DNA of 64,000 nucleotides from Companilactobacillus mishanensis (GTDB lineage: Bacteria > Bacillota > Bacilli > Lactobacillales > Lactobacillaceae). Under the pieces are notes generated by a model. It saw nothing but the letters and a program-made list of their open reading frames with translations, made no database searches and had not been told where the DNA came from. Below, piece after piece: positions 13,601 to 25,600 of the stretch. A program made the translations under genes and the position numbers. The stretch lies in the NCBI RefSeq assembly GCF_003946505.1, contig NZ_RHON01000004.1:1-64000 (forward strand), written 5' to 3'. Within the stretch, counting starts at the first letter, position 1. Each line of letters begins with the position of its first letter.

Positions 13601-16600
13601 TGGAACTTAGTTGTTGGCGCAGGTCAAATCATTGGTTTAGCAGCCTTGTTGATCACATTGCCATACTTGAACTGGATACCAGGGATTCTATTGTTGGTAT
13701 ACGGAACAGATGCATTGTTCTTCGCTACAAGACCACTTGAAGATTTGATGATTTTGACTATTCACAACTTGGCATTATTACAAGTTTGGTTCCTAACATC
13801 CGTACCAATGACAGCATTTGCTGCATTCTACGATATTTTGGCAGGGATGTTCACAATCGATCCAATTACACTATTGTTCTTACCAATTCACCAAATTGCT
13901 AACTTGATCCGTATCGTTGGTCAAATTGCTATGTTGAACGTCAATACATTGGTATGGCACAGTGCAATTATCATCGAATTAGTTTCACAAGTATTCTACA
14001 TTTGGAATAGATACTTCTCACTTGGAATCTTGATTCCAGGTTGGTGGAGATTGATTCCACCAGTATTCCCATTACTTATCGGAATACTACCAGTTTCATT
14101 GATCCCTGGACCACTACCATTAATGATCTTAATGAATATCGAAACCGTTCTAAGCGTTATGCCTATGATGGTTTGGACATGGATCCCATACATGATCCTT
14201 AATATCTTGAGATTTGTAGTAGGGGCCGTAGGCTTCGACTGGGTTGCACATAATCCACTCTTTATCCCTCTATACTTATTACTTGCACCAATAACTATCT
14301 TTGCATTAACTGCACCTAGTTATCGTCTACATCTAAGATTGATATTTAGAGCTTTGATTATTGTTAGATTACAACTAACACAAGTCTTCGAAATGTTGAA
14401 TGAAGAAGTCGTAAGACATGTTCTTGATTTCAATAGAAGATTGTTCGTGATCAACACTGCCAACTTATGGTCACTATTCATGAACTTAACTACCTTGAAC
14501 CTTGTTCTCAATGTCGGAATCTTCAACCTAATTGCTATCAGATTAGCAATCAGAATCCCATTAACAATGATTCTTGACAGGGTATTAGCTGTTCTAGCTA
14601 CTATTGCAACTTATCTAGCACTCAAACTTCCATCATTCTTATTAAGAAATATTTGGATCTTCGTGCCAGCATTTACAGTATTATTCACAGGTATCACAGC
14701 GGCTGTCAAAGTTGTTGAAGGTCTAGCACTATTAGCAACTGGTGCCTTGATCGTTCAAACTTTGATCAACGGATTACTTAAAGCTGGATTATTCGTTCTT
14801 GGATTAATTGGCGTTAAAGTATTGGCATTTATCAATGCATTACCAATTACCATCATCAATATTTTGGCAGCAATGATCCTTCAAGCTATCCTCGGAGTAT
14901 TTGTAACAGTTCCTGCATTTATTGCATCAATTATCATTCCAGGGATGTTCAACTTGGCAACATTAGCTGTTGTTAACTTATTACTTCCATTAATATTATT
15001 CGTATTATTTACAAACTTTAGCAGACACTTCATCGAACTTGCTGTTATCGGACTCAGCCTATTATTAGAAACAGGTTACTTACTATTAACTGGCGGATTC
15101 AAGATTGCATTGTTCTTGTTAGTACTTGCTACTGGATTAAGATTTATCTCAAGATTGGCAATTCTATTTAACTTAGTAATGTTCAACATTGTCAGCTTTG
15201 CTGTTGGTCACTTCTACGTTATCAAAGCAATCTTGTTCTTCACATTGCCTCTATACTTAGGTATCTGGATCGCATTGTGGGCTAACTTAGCAATCATCAA
15301 CTCATTATTATTACCAATCATCACGTTGTTAACATTTGTTACAGCTATCTTTGGTACCATCGCAACCTTGTTGATTGTTGGATTAGTTGCCAACATTGCA
15401 TCATTGTTACTTGGATTGTTCTTAACACTAATTACAGGACTTCCATTTACAATCTTGAAACTTGTTATCGCTAATGTTCTTGCATTGGTAAATGGCTTTA
15501 TTGCACAGTTCATTGCCTTACAATTCTCACCAGGTCTCTACTTATTGAATGTCATAGCAAGACAACTATTATTCGTTCTTCCTGCTAGATTCATTCAAAT
15601 TGCACAAATTATTTCATTACCTGCCGGCATTTTTGCATTAGGTATCAACTTCATTACAGTACCTAGATTCTTAGCATTAGTTGCCTCAATCGTAGCTGGA
15701 ATCATTGCTACATTGGTAATTACACAGGTATTGATCTTCTTAGTACCATTATTCTGGGTACCAATCATCAAAGCTATTGCTTTCGCAGACTTCTTGGCTA
15801 ATAACATCAGTAATGTTGTCTTCGCAAGATTCTTGCACGCAATTATCACACTCGTTAAATGGGCTCTTAAATCTATCTTAGATGACTGGATCACAGTTCC
15901 ATTGACAACATTTATTGTTGCAATGAGTGTTCTAACTGCCTCAGCATTCTTCTTGTTACAAGCAGTGGTATTTACATTCTTAGTAAATCCATTGACAATT
16001 TTGCCAGCAATTTCATGGTTATTGTTCAGATTATTGAACCCATGGACAATGCTTCTTGATCTATTCCCATCAATTACCGCATACTTCTTCTGGTACTTAG
16101 GTGCCATGTATGTTATCAACAATGCATTATGGCCTGGATTCGGATTGTTATTAACAATCTTACTTCCAGTTTGGTTGAGTATCATGAACGCCACAGTTGC
16201 ATTGACGATCCCAATTCTATTCCCAGCAACATTGGTTACTGAAGCCTTGATTTTATTAGTTCCTATCTTGGCTGTAGCAATGCCAATCTATGGATTGATT
16301 CCTAACTTCTTGTCAATATTCCCAATCGGCAGATACTTATTAAATCCATTGAAACTTGCTGTGAACTTCTATAGAAATTCATTAATTCTCGGACTACTTA
16401 ATATTTTACCTAGCCACGTATTATTGAATCTTCTAAACCCAATCAATTTGTTCATGTATGTATTTATTCCTCTTCAATTCTTAACAAATACAATTGTTCA
16501 AATTATTGCTCACAAAGCATTTAAATTTATTCCACAATTCCGTGACGGAATTACTATGTTAGAAGCAAATATTGAAGCATTATTCAGAATGACAATTTTG

Positions 16601-19600
16601 AATGCACCAATATTCTTGCTAAATATCTTAAACGGACAATTCTTCTGGACATGGTTACCAGTTCTTAGAGGATTGCTCGGTGGATCAGTAATTGATAAAT
16701 TACTTATTCCATTAGATATCATTGGTATGATCGTAGTTCCATTTATCTCATTGCCAACAATGTTTGTATCACTTATCGGTTCATTATTCTTCGCTGGTCT
16801 ATTGATCGGTAGAATGTTTGCACCAATCTGGATGCTACCATTCAAGTTCAATGATGTTATTGAGCTCGGTATGAGATTCTTCTTCCCAGGTGCTAATGTC
16901 TTCCCAGGTCTCGGCTTGGTATGGTGGTTCGGCGTTCTTGGATTAGGAATCAACCAATTTGTACTTGCAAACTCAATGATGTTACCATTCCTTATCTTCC
17001 CAGGAAGATTGTTCAGAATGGTTTGGTCATTCAACTTGCTAAACTTCTTCTTGAGGATCCAACCTTGGTTGGCTATCAATACTCTTAACTTTGTTGTTGT
17101 AGAATTATTCAACTTCCTATTATCTGCAATTGGTAGAAAGATTATCTGGTCACGTGTTCAATACTGGATGCTATTACCAGGTGTATTCTTCGGAAGAATC
17201 ATGTTTGCACCAATCGCTGCTGCAGCAATGTACTTAGTATTTAGTGCTTTAGCACCTAGACTATTGTTATTAGCTGCCGTAGTTACATTGATGTTCATGG
17301 CTTACTCACCAGTTACATTATTGATTGGTCTCGCATTACCATTGATCACTGTAAATAACATCATCTTGCTTAACTTAGTAGGATTGACTGTTACAGCTGC
17401 TCTTGGAATTGCCGCTTTGAATTCAGCATTGTTGATCGCCTTGATGCCATTGATCCTTCAACCAGGATTCCTGTTCGTCATGGCAGCAATCTCTATCTTT
17501 ATCGGTCTTGTCTTATTGGCATTACCATTTGCAATAGATAGATTGTTCAACTTGATCAGCTTATCAGCTATCGTTGCTGTATTCGCAGTAATGAGAACAG
17601 TTCTCTGGTTAGCACATAGAGTTGTTTCAGGACTCTTGTTCTATGGATTGGGTGCTATTGCAGTTCTATTCAACGGCATTATGGCTCTTGTTTACACATT
17701 TGCATTACCACTTTCAATCAATAGATTACTCGGATGGCTTCATGTAGCTAGATTAGTTGCAGTAGTTCTTGCTCAATTGATCCACTTATTGAACGCATTG
17801 ATCATCCCAGTATTAACACTTCCATTATTGATTTATAACGATTTAGTATTCTTCGCTGCAAGCTTGGCTAATTTGAATGTCTTAGGACTTCTATTAGTTC
17901 TATTGATTCAAGGATTAGAAATCTTTGTAGCATTCCCAGTAGCTATCTTGGCTGAATTATTGTTCATGCTATTAGGTTACTTCCCATTAGCAGGATTATT
18001 ATCACTTGGATTGCTATTGATTCCACTACCAGCATTCTTGATCACAAACGGAGTTAACTTGTTATTGAACTTCGTTCTCAAATTGATCAACTTAGCTGTA
18101 AATGGATTCTTGTTTATCGCTTCATTAGTTCTCTTTATTCCAGCTGCATTTAATACCTTTGAATTCTTCTTGGCAGGGAACCCAAGAATCTTCGGTAGAA
18201 TATTTGATAATATTTCACTTGGTTTAGCAGCTGTTAGATTCGTAATTGGATATATCTTGAATCCAATCATGTATCTATTAGTAGCACCAGTACGTATGGG
18301 AATTTACATTTTCAACACAATGTTGAAGACTCTACATACTGTTAGAAATTGGTTCCAAGGTAGACTACTTGAAATCTTGATCATGGCACCTTCAATTGTT
18401 CTTTCATTAAGAGGGGCTTTAGGCGTATTGAACTTTAATACACCAATCAACACAATGTTGATTTTGATCCTTGCTGTTGCTCTTGAGATATTGAATGCTG
18501 CTGCATTTGCTATCTGGAACTTAGTAGTTGGCGCTGGACAAATCATCGGTTTGGCTGCTGTATTGATCACATTGCCTTACTTGAACTGGTTACCAGGAAT
18601 TAACTTGTTGGTATACGGTACAGACGCATTGTTCTTCGCTACAAGACCAATCGAAGATTTGATTATTTTGACAATCCATAACTTGGCATTGATACAAGTA
18701 TGGTTCTTGACCGGTGTACCTTTGACAGCCATGGCTGCCTTCTATGACATCCTTGGTGGATTGTTCACATTAGATCCAATTACACTATTGTTCTTACCAA
18801 TTCATCAACTTATCAATTTGCCTAGAATTATTGGACAAATTACTATGTTGAACGTCAATACATTGGTATGGCACAGTGCAATTATCATCGAATTGGTTTC
18901 ACAAGTATTCTATATTTGGAATAGATACTTTAGTTTAGGAATCATCATACCTGGTTGGTGGAGATTGATCCCACCAGTATTCCCACTATTGATCGGAATT
19001 CTTCCAGTATCATTGATCCCTGGACCACTACCATTAATGATTTTGATGAATATTGAGACCGTTCTAAGCGTTATGCCTATGAGCGTTTGGACATGGATTC
19101 CATATCTAACATTAACTGTAATCAGACTTGTATTAGGAGCCTTTGGCTTCGACTGGGTCGCAGCTAACCCAATCTTCATTCCTATTTACTTATTACTTGC
19201 ACCAATAACATTGTTTGCATTAACTGCACCAAGTTATCGTCTACATCTAAGATTAGTATTTAGAGCATTGATCATTCTCAGATTACAATTAACACAAGTA
19301 TTTGAAATGTTGAACGAGGAAGTCTTTAGACACATTCTTGATTTCAACAGAAGATTATTTGTTATTAACACAGCTAACTTATGGTCATTACACATGAACT
19401 TGAGAGTATTACCTCTAGTATTGAATATTGGTATCTTCCAGTTGATGACAATAAGATTAGCCATCGGAATTCCATTTGTTCTCGGTGCCATGGCTCTTGC
19501 TTGGCTCGTCACATTTGTAATTGCTACAGGAATGTTCTTATTACCTGCATTACTATTTGAAAATATTCTTCAAGATTTAACTTCATTAACAAATCCATTG

Positions 19601-22600
19601 CTAGCTATTGCCGGTGTATTAGCAGTACTTGCTGGTATCACTTATACAGTAGTCAAGACAGCATGGGTATTATGGACAGGATTCAACTTATTGAACCACT
19701 TCATTGTCCGTCCAATTCTCAATCTAATAAATATCGTAGCTATCAGTGCTTTGACATTGATTCCTAGATTATTAGCAGCAGTATTCTTCGGTATCGTGGT
19801 AAGCACAGCACCAATTTGGTTACCACTATTGATCAAATTCAATACAATTGTCCTAATTCCTACAATTGCAAACTTAAATGCAATTCCATTCTTCTTGATC
19901 GATAGCTTGAGAATTTTGGGTGATATCAATAGATTGATCTTCAAACTATTCGTATCATTCATCCTATTAGGTGGATTCCCAGGTATTATCAGATTCGCAA
20001 CGGATATCGTTTCAGCATTAGTATTCGGACTCTCATTGCTACGTAACTTAGGAGCATTGAACAGCTTGTTGTTATTACCATTGAAAGTTCTAAACGACGC
20101 AATTCTAAATAACATCATTCCATTACTATTGTTGTTACCTCAATTATTAATTAACTTCTTTGCATTCAACCCATTGAACCCAATCAACTTCTTGTTCTTC
20201 CCAATGATGAGCATTGCATTATCATTGTTGAACGCAGTACTTCTTCCATTAGTATTAGTTCCATTACAAATACTTTTGAACAAAGTATTGAGCTTGATCC
20301 CGGCACTACTAGCCGCTTTGAAGGGTCCATTATCTAGATTAAATGCAATCTTGAAAGCATTATTATTACCAGTTCTTAACATTGCTTCACTAATCGGATT
20401 GTTTATTCCTGGTGTCAGATTATTAGCACTCCCAATGTTGTTGTTTACTCAACTTGCAGCATTACCAGTACTTCTAAATCTAATCAGAAACTTAGCAAGA
20501 CCATTATTGTTAGGAAACTTAGTTGGACTTGCTTCATATATTATCGGTAGATTGATCACAAATGGTTTGGCAGCAACCTTGTTATTACCAATTCCAGCAT
20601 TATCATTCTTACCATTGTTCATCTTCAACTTATTATTAACAAACTTATTAGCACCATTGTTTGGCGGTATCGTATTACCTGTATTAGGTAGACATCTAAT
20701 TTCAGCAGGACTATGGGTACTCAACATTGTTAAAGATGTTCTTGGACTTGTAAGAAATCTTGTTGGTAATGGATTACTACTTTTGACAATGCCAATTTGG
20801 ACAATTCTTCCAGCTCTAAACTTGATCAGAAGATTAGCATTACTTGGAGATTTGTTCATCGTTACACCATTCAAGCTCTTCAATAAAGTCTTGAAACGCA
20901 TTATCAAATTTGTTGGATCATTGGCACTTGGTATCATTCCACTCGGATTGGTTCTATTCCTACCATTATTCATCGCAGGTTTACCATTATTACCACTCAA
21001 GCTACTAAATGGCTTCCTATTATTACCATTAATGTTATTAGCTAATGCATTACTTACATTGCCAGTATCATTGATCTTAGGAAACTTGATTCCACTAGGA
21101 CTCAGTCGTGTAGCCGGTTTGCTCAAGTTGTTACCTGATTTATTAGGTCTAATTGGACAATCATTATTAAGAATTGCAAGTAAGATCATTACATTGTTGA
21201 ATCCAATCTTGTGGCCATTGCTACCTGTATTGCTTCCACTTTGGAAATTATCTAAGTCAATTCAAGGCTTTAAGTTTGCAGATGTACTCAAAGATATTCT
21301 TGGACCACTTTCTAAATTACCTCTTGATCTAATCAGTGGATTATTTATTCCTGGTCCTGGATTGATCAGTACACCAATTTCATTACTTAAAGTATTGAAA
21401 GACGTACTTGGTCTTGGATTACCAATTCTTACTACATTACTATTATTACCAATCGTACATATTGGTTTGAATGTATTAGGGATGTTGGGATTGCCATTAT
21501 TGACAAATATCCTCACATTACCACTAGCATTGATCAACTTAGGAATCGCTAAATTAGCATTACTTCCATTGAAGTTGTTGTTGAGATTTAACAACGGAGT
21601 TATCCTTCCTGCTATCCTTGCACCTATCACTGCATTGTTATCAGCCGGATTAATTCCATTCCTTGGATTGTTAATTGGAATTCCTGCAATGTTACTTGAT
21701 GGTTTGAGATTATTAATTGATATTGGAGCATTAGTTCTATTATCACTTCCAGGATTGATTCCATTTAGAAATCTAATTCTCGACTTGATATTAGCAGCAC
21801 CATTATTGATAAATGGATTATCATTATTGAATCTATTGAGAACTCCATTCAAATTGATCTTTGATCTATTGAGCATGATTGGTTTACCATTTGCAGCATT
21901 TATGTTGTTCTTACTACCAATTAAACTATTGATCGACGCAATTACATTACCATTAGTATTACTTTCTGGAGCATTCTTGGCACCAATCAACGCACTCATC
22001 CTTGGAAACTTGATTCCACTTGGACTCAGTCATGTCGCCGGTTTGCTAAGATTATTACCTGATTTATTGGGTATGTTTGGACTTCCATTATTAAGAATTG
22101 CAAGTAAAGTAATCACATTGTTGAATCCTATTCTTTGGCCATTACTTCCATTGCTAATTCCTGCATGGATCCTATCTAGAAAGATTCAAGGATTTAAGTT
22201 TGCTGATGTTCTAAAAGACTTACTTGGCCCATTATTCAAATTACCAATTGACTTGCTCAGTGGTTTATTCATACCGGGTCCAGGACTTATTGGAACACCA
22301 ATCTCATTAATTAAAGTATTTAATGATTTGATCAGAGGGGCATTGTTCATTCCGATCGCATTAATAAATTCATTACTATTGTTACCAATTACAAACTTAG
22401 TTGGTTTGGTCGGTGCACCATTAATCACACCATTGATCAGCGGATTATTAACAGCACCATTATTGTTATTACTACCAGCATTTGCTGGAGTTGATGTTGT
22501 CCTTATTCCATTACACTTGATTACAACGTTCTTGAGAGTATTAAATAATCTTGTTAAACATGTACTTGCTGTAATTACATTGCCTTTGTGGTTAGGATTA

Positions 22601-25600
22601 CCAGCACTCAATGTTCTAAGAAGAATTCTCATAGCGGCGTTATTACCAATTGTATTAGTTAACGGATTGGTAAATATTGTTAAGTTCATCGCAAGAGCAG
22701 GATTGTTATTGATCTCAGCACTTGTAGTACTTGGATTTACATTATTACTACCAATCATCTTAGCAAGATTGCCATTATTGCCACTCAAGTTATTGTTCGG
22801 ATTATTGGCCTTACCATTGATCTTGTTCAACGGCTTACTAGTAGCACTCCCATTGTCATTATTAGGTGGTTTGTTAACACCAATCATCATTAATAGACTA
22901 ATCAGACATCTTGTTAAACTACCATTTGATTTACTTAAATCAGTTGGTTTGAATCTATTCAACTTATTACTACCATTTATTCCAGGTCTAAACTTATTTA
23001 CACCATTGCTATGGGGATTAGGATTACTTCTAAAACCATTACAACTTGTAAATATTGCTAGAGACTTGTTCGGAAGTTTACCAGTTGATCTATTGAATGG
23101 CTTACTACTTCCATTGGGACAAATTGGAAGCTTCGTAGCGTTATTGACTCCAGGATTGGGACTATTATTAGCACCTGTCTTGTTGCCACTAAGATTATTC
23201 AACAGATTAGTTGCAATTCCATTAACAATTATTAGAACTATCGGTGATATAGCAAGGATTCTTCTACTAGGTCTACCATTAGCAATCCTAAGTTCGTTGT
23301 TGTTATTCCCAATAATTAATCTACTAAATGTAGGATTAGGAATCGTGTTCCTTCCTATTATAAGTGGACTATTAACAGCACCTCTTGTATTACTAAATCT
23401 ATTAGGCTTATTGATTCCACTTAACTTCATTACCGGAGCAGTTCCATTCCTATTAGCAAATGGAATGTCAGCATTTAATGCATACTTACTACCATTGATA
23501 GTAGGAGCATTGATGTTACCAATATTAGGAATTATCAATTTGAACAGATTGATCAAAGATATCGTAAAGACAATCGGTAAGTTACTCCTAAATGGCTTAG
23601 CATTATTACCATCGTTGATACCATTCCGTAACTTCAATCTACGTCTATTGTTCTTGATTCCATTACTGATCAACTTACTTTCGTTATTTAACATAATCAA
23701 ATTGCCATTCAAGTTCTTGAAGGATTTGATTGTTAATGGACTACCAGGATTGTTGGTAGGAGCCGGATTAGGCTTGTTACTATTACCAGTATTCGGACCA
23801 CTACAATTCCTTAATCCATTAAACTGGATCAACATTCCATTGATTTCAATTCTAGGTACAGTTCTATTCAAACTTAATGCTTTGATTGGAAACTTTATCT
23901 TGAATAAGATCACTAGTCTAGTTCCAGCAGTATTAGCTTCACTCTTGTCTTCATTATTTGGTGGAGTACCAGTTGATCTTCTTGGTTTACTTGGTCTTGG
24001 TCTATTGAACCTTGGTTCATTAGTCGGACTTCTAATACCAGGAGTTAGATTAGTAGCATTACCATTGTTGTTACTATCACAACTTCTTTCATTACCATTC
24101 TTATTGAAGACTCTCAAAGATGTCTTACCTGGATTGCTTAGAAGCACTTTGGCTGGTCTTGTAACGTTCGCTACGATCAATACTATTTTGAATTTACTAT
24201 CACTAATTCCATTAGTATTGTTTAACGGCTTGATTACATTACCTGTCTTCGGACTCAAGCTATTCAATAACATCTTTGTCAAAGCACCATTGTTATTCCT
24301 TGGATTACCATTGTTGGCTCAAGTTGTTACCTTCGTTATCCTGAAGGCACTCCAATTATTGAGAAACTTACCTATATTAATTAGCATGTTGATTCTATTG
24401 CCAGTTATAACGGCACTCTCATTATTTAACAGTTTGCCATTAGGAATGAAGATCATCTTGCCAGCATTGGCGCTATTAGTTACTTTGCCAGTTAAGCTAT
24501 TACTTGATTTGGCATTACTACCAATAATGTTGATTGGTAACGCATTATTGACATTACCACTAGCTGCATTGCTAGGTAACTTAATAGCACTCGGTGTCAG
24601 TCATATCACCGGTTTGGTTAGATTATTACCAGATATTATTGGAAAATTAGGCTTACCACTCTTACGTATTATTAGTAAAGTGATCACATTGCTTAACCCA
24701 ATACTCTGGCCACTACTACCAATCTTGATCCCATTATGGCAAGCATCAGGACTCCTACAATTGTTCAAGACAGCTGATGTTTTGAAAGATATCTTCCCAT
24801 TAGCTAGTTTCCCAGTTGATCTATTAAATGCAGTCGCAATACCAGGTCTTGGATTATTAACATTATTGAGTATGTTGAACCCAATATTCTGGCCATTACT
24901 CCCAGTATTATTGCCACTAGCATTAACAATTGGAATTGTAGGAATACCAGTATCATTACTCAATATCATTAAGGACTTTGGCAAGTTGTTATTACCTGCA
25001 TTGTTAACACTATTGTTGTTACCAATCATCCATACAGGTTTGAATATTCTTGGACTATTGGCCCTACCTCTAGTCTCAGGCGTACTCACATTGCCACTAT
25101 TCTTATTGAACTTGATTGTCCCAACCTTGATCACTTTGCCAGTAGCAAAATCAATTCTCCCATTATTGCTTAACTTGGGTAGCGCTATATTGCTATCAAG
25201 TTTCCCAGCTATATTATTGATTCCTTTCATTCTATTAGGTAACTTGATCAAAGGTTTGAGATTATTAGGCGACATCTTACCACTATTGCTATTCCTTCCA
25301 GGAGCACTTAAAGTACTATTAAACTTAGTAATCCTCCCTCTAAAGATTCTAATTAATCCTCTATTAGTGCTTGGACTTCCAATATTGGCTAAAGTCGTAA
25401 CGTTCCTTGCATTGACTCCATTGATGCTATTGAACAACTTCTTAGCTCCATTATTAGCATTACCATTACTACCAGTCTTACTATTAGGAAACACATTGCT
25501 TCCTATCTTGTTACCACAAACATTGTTGAACCTATTGGTTCGTCCGTTATTAGGCTTAACAGGTATCGTTTTGAATAAGCTAGTATTCCCATTATTACCA

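Noticed and set aside
22186-24282. 698-codon open frame on the minus strand, and dozens of similar antisense frames under both giant genes
   Set aside because: Their predicted proteins are low-complexity N/G/S/K/P/R mixtures, which is what antisense reading of leucine-rich codons gives. They lack ribosome binding sites and recur wherever the hydrophobic modules recur.
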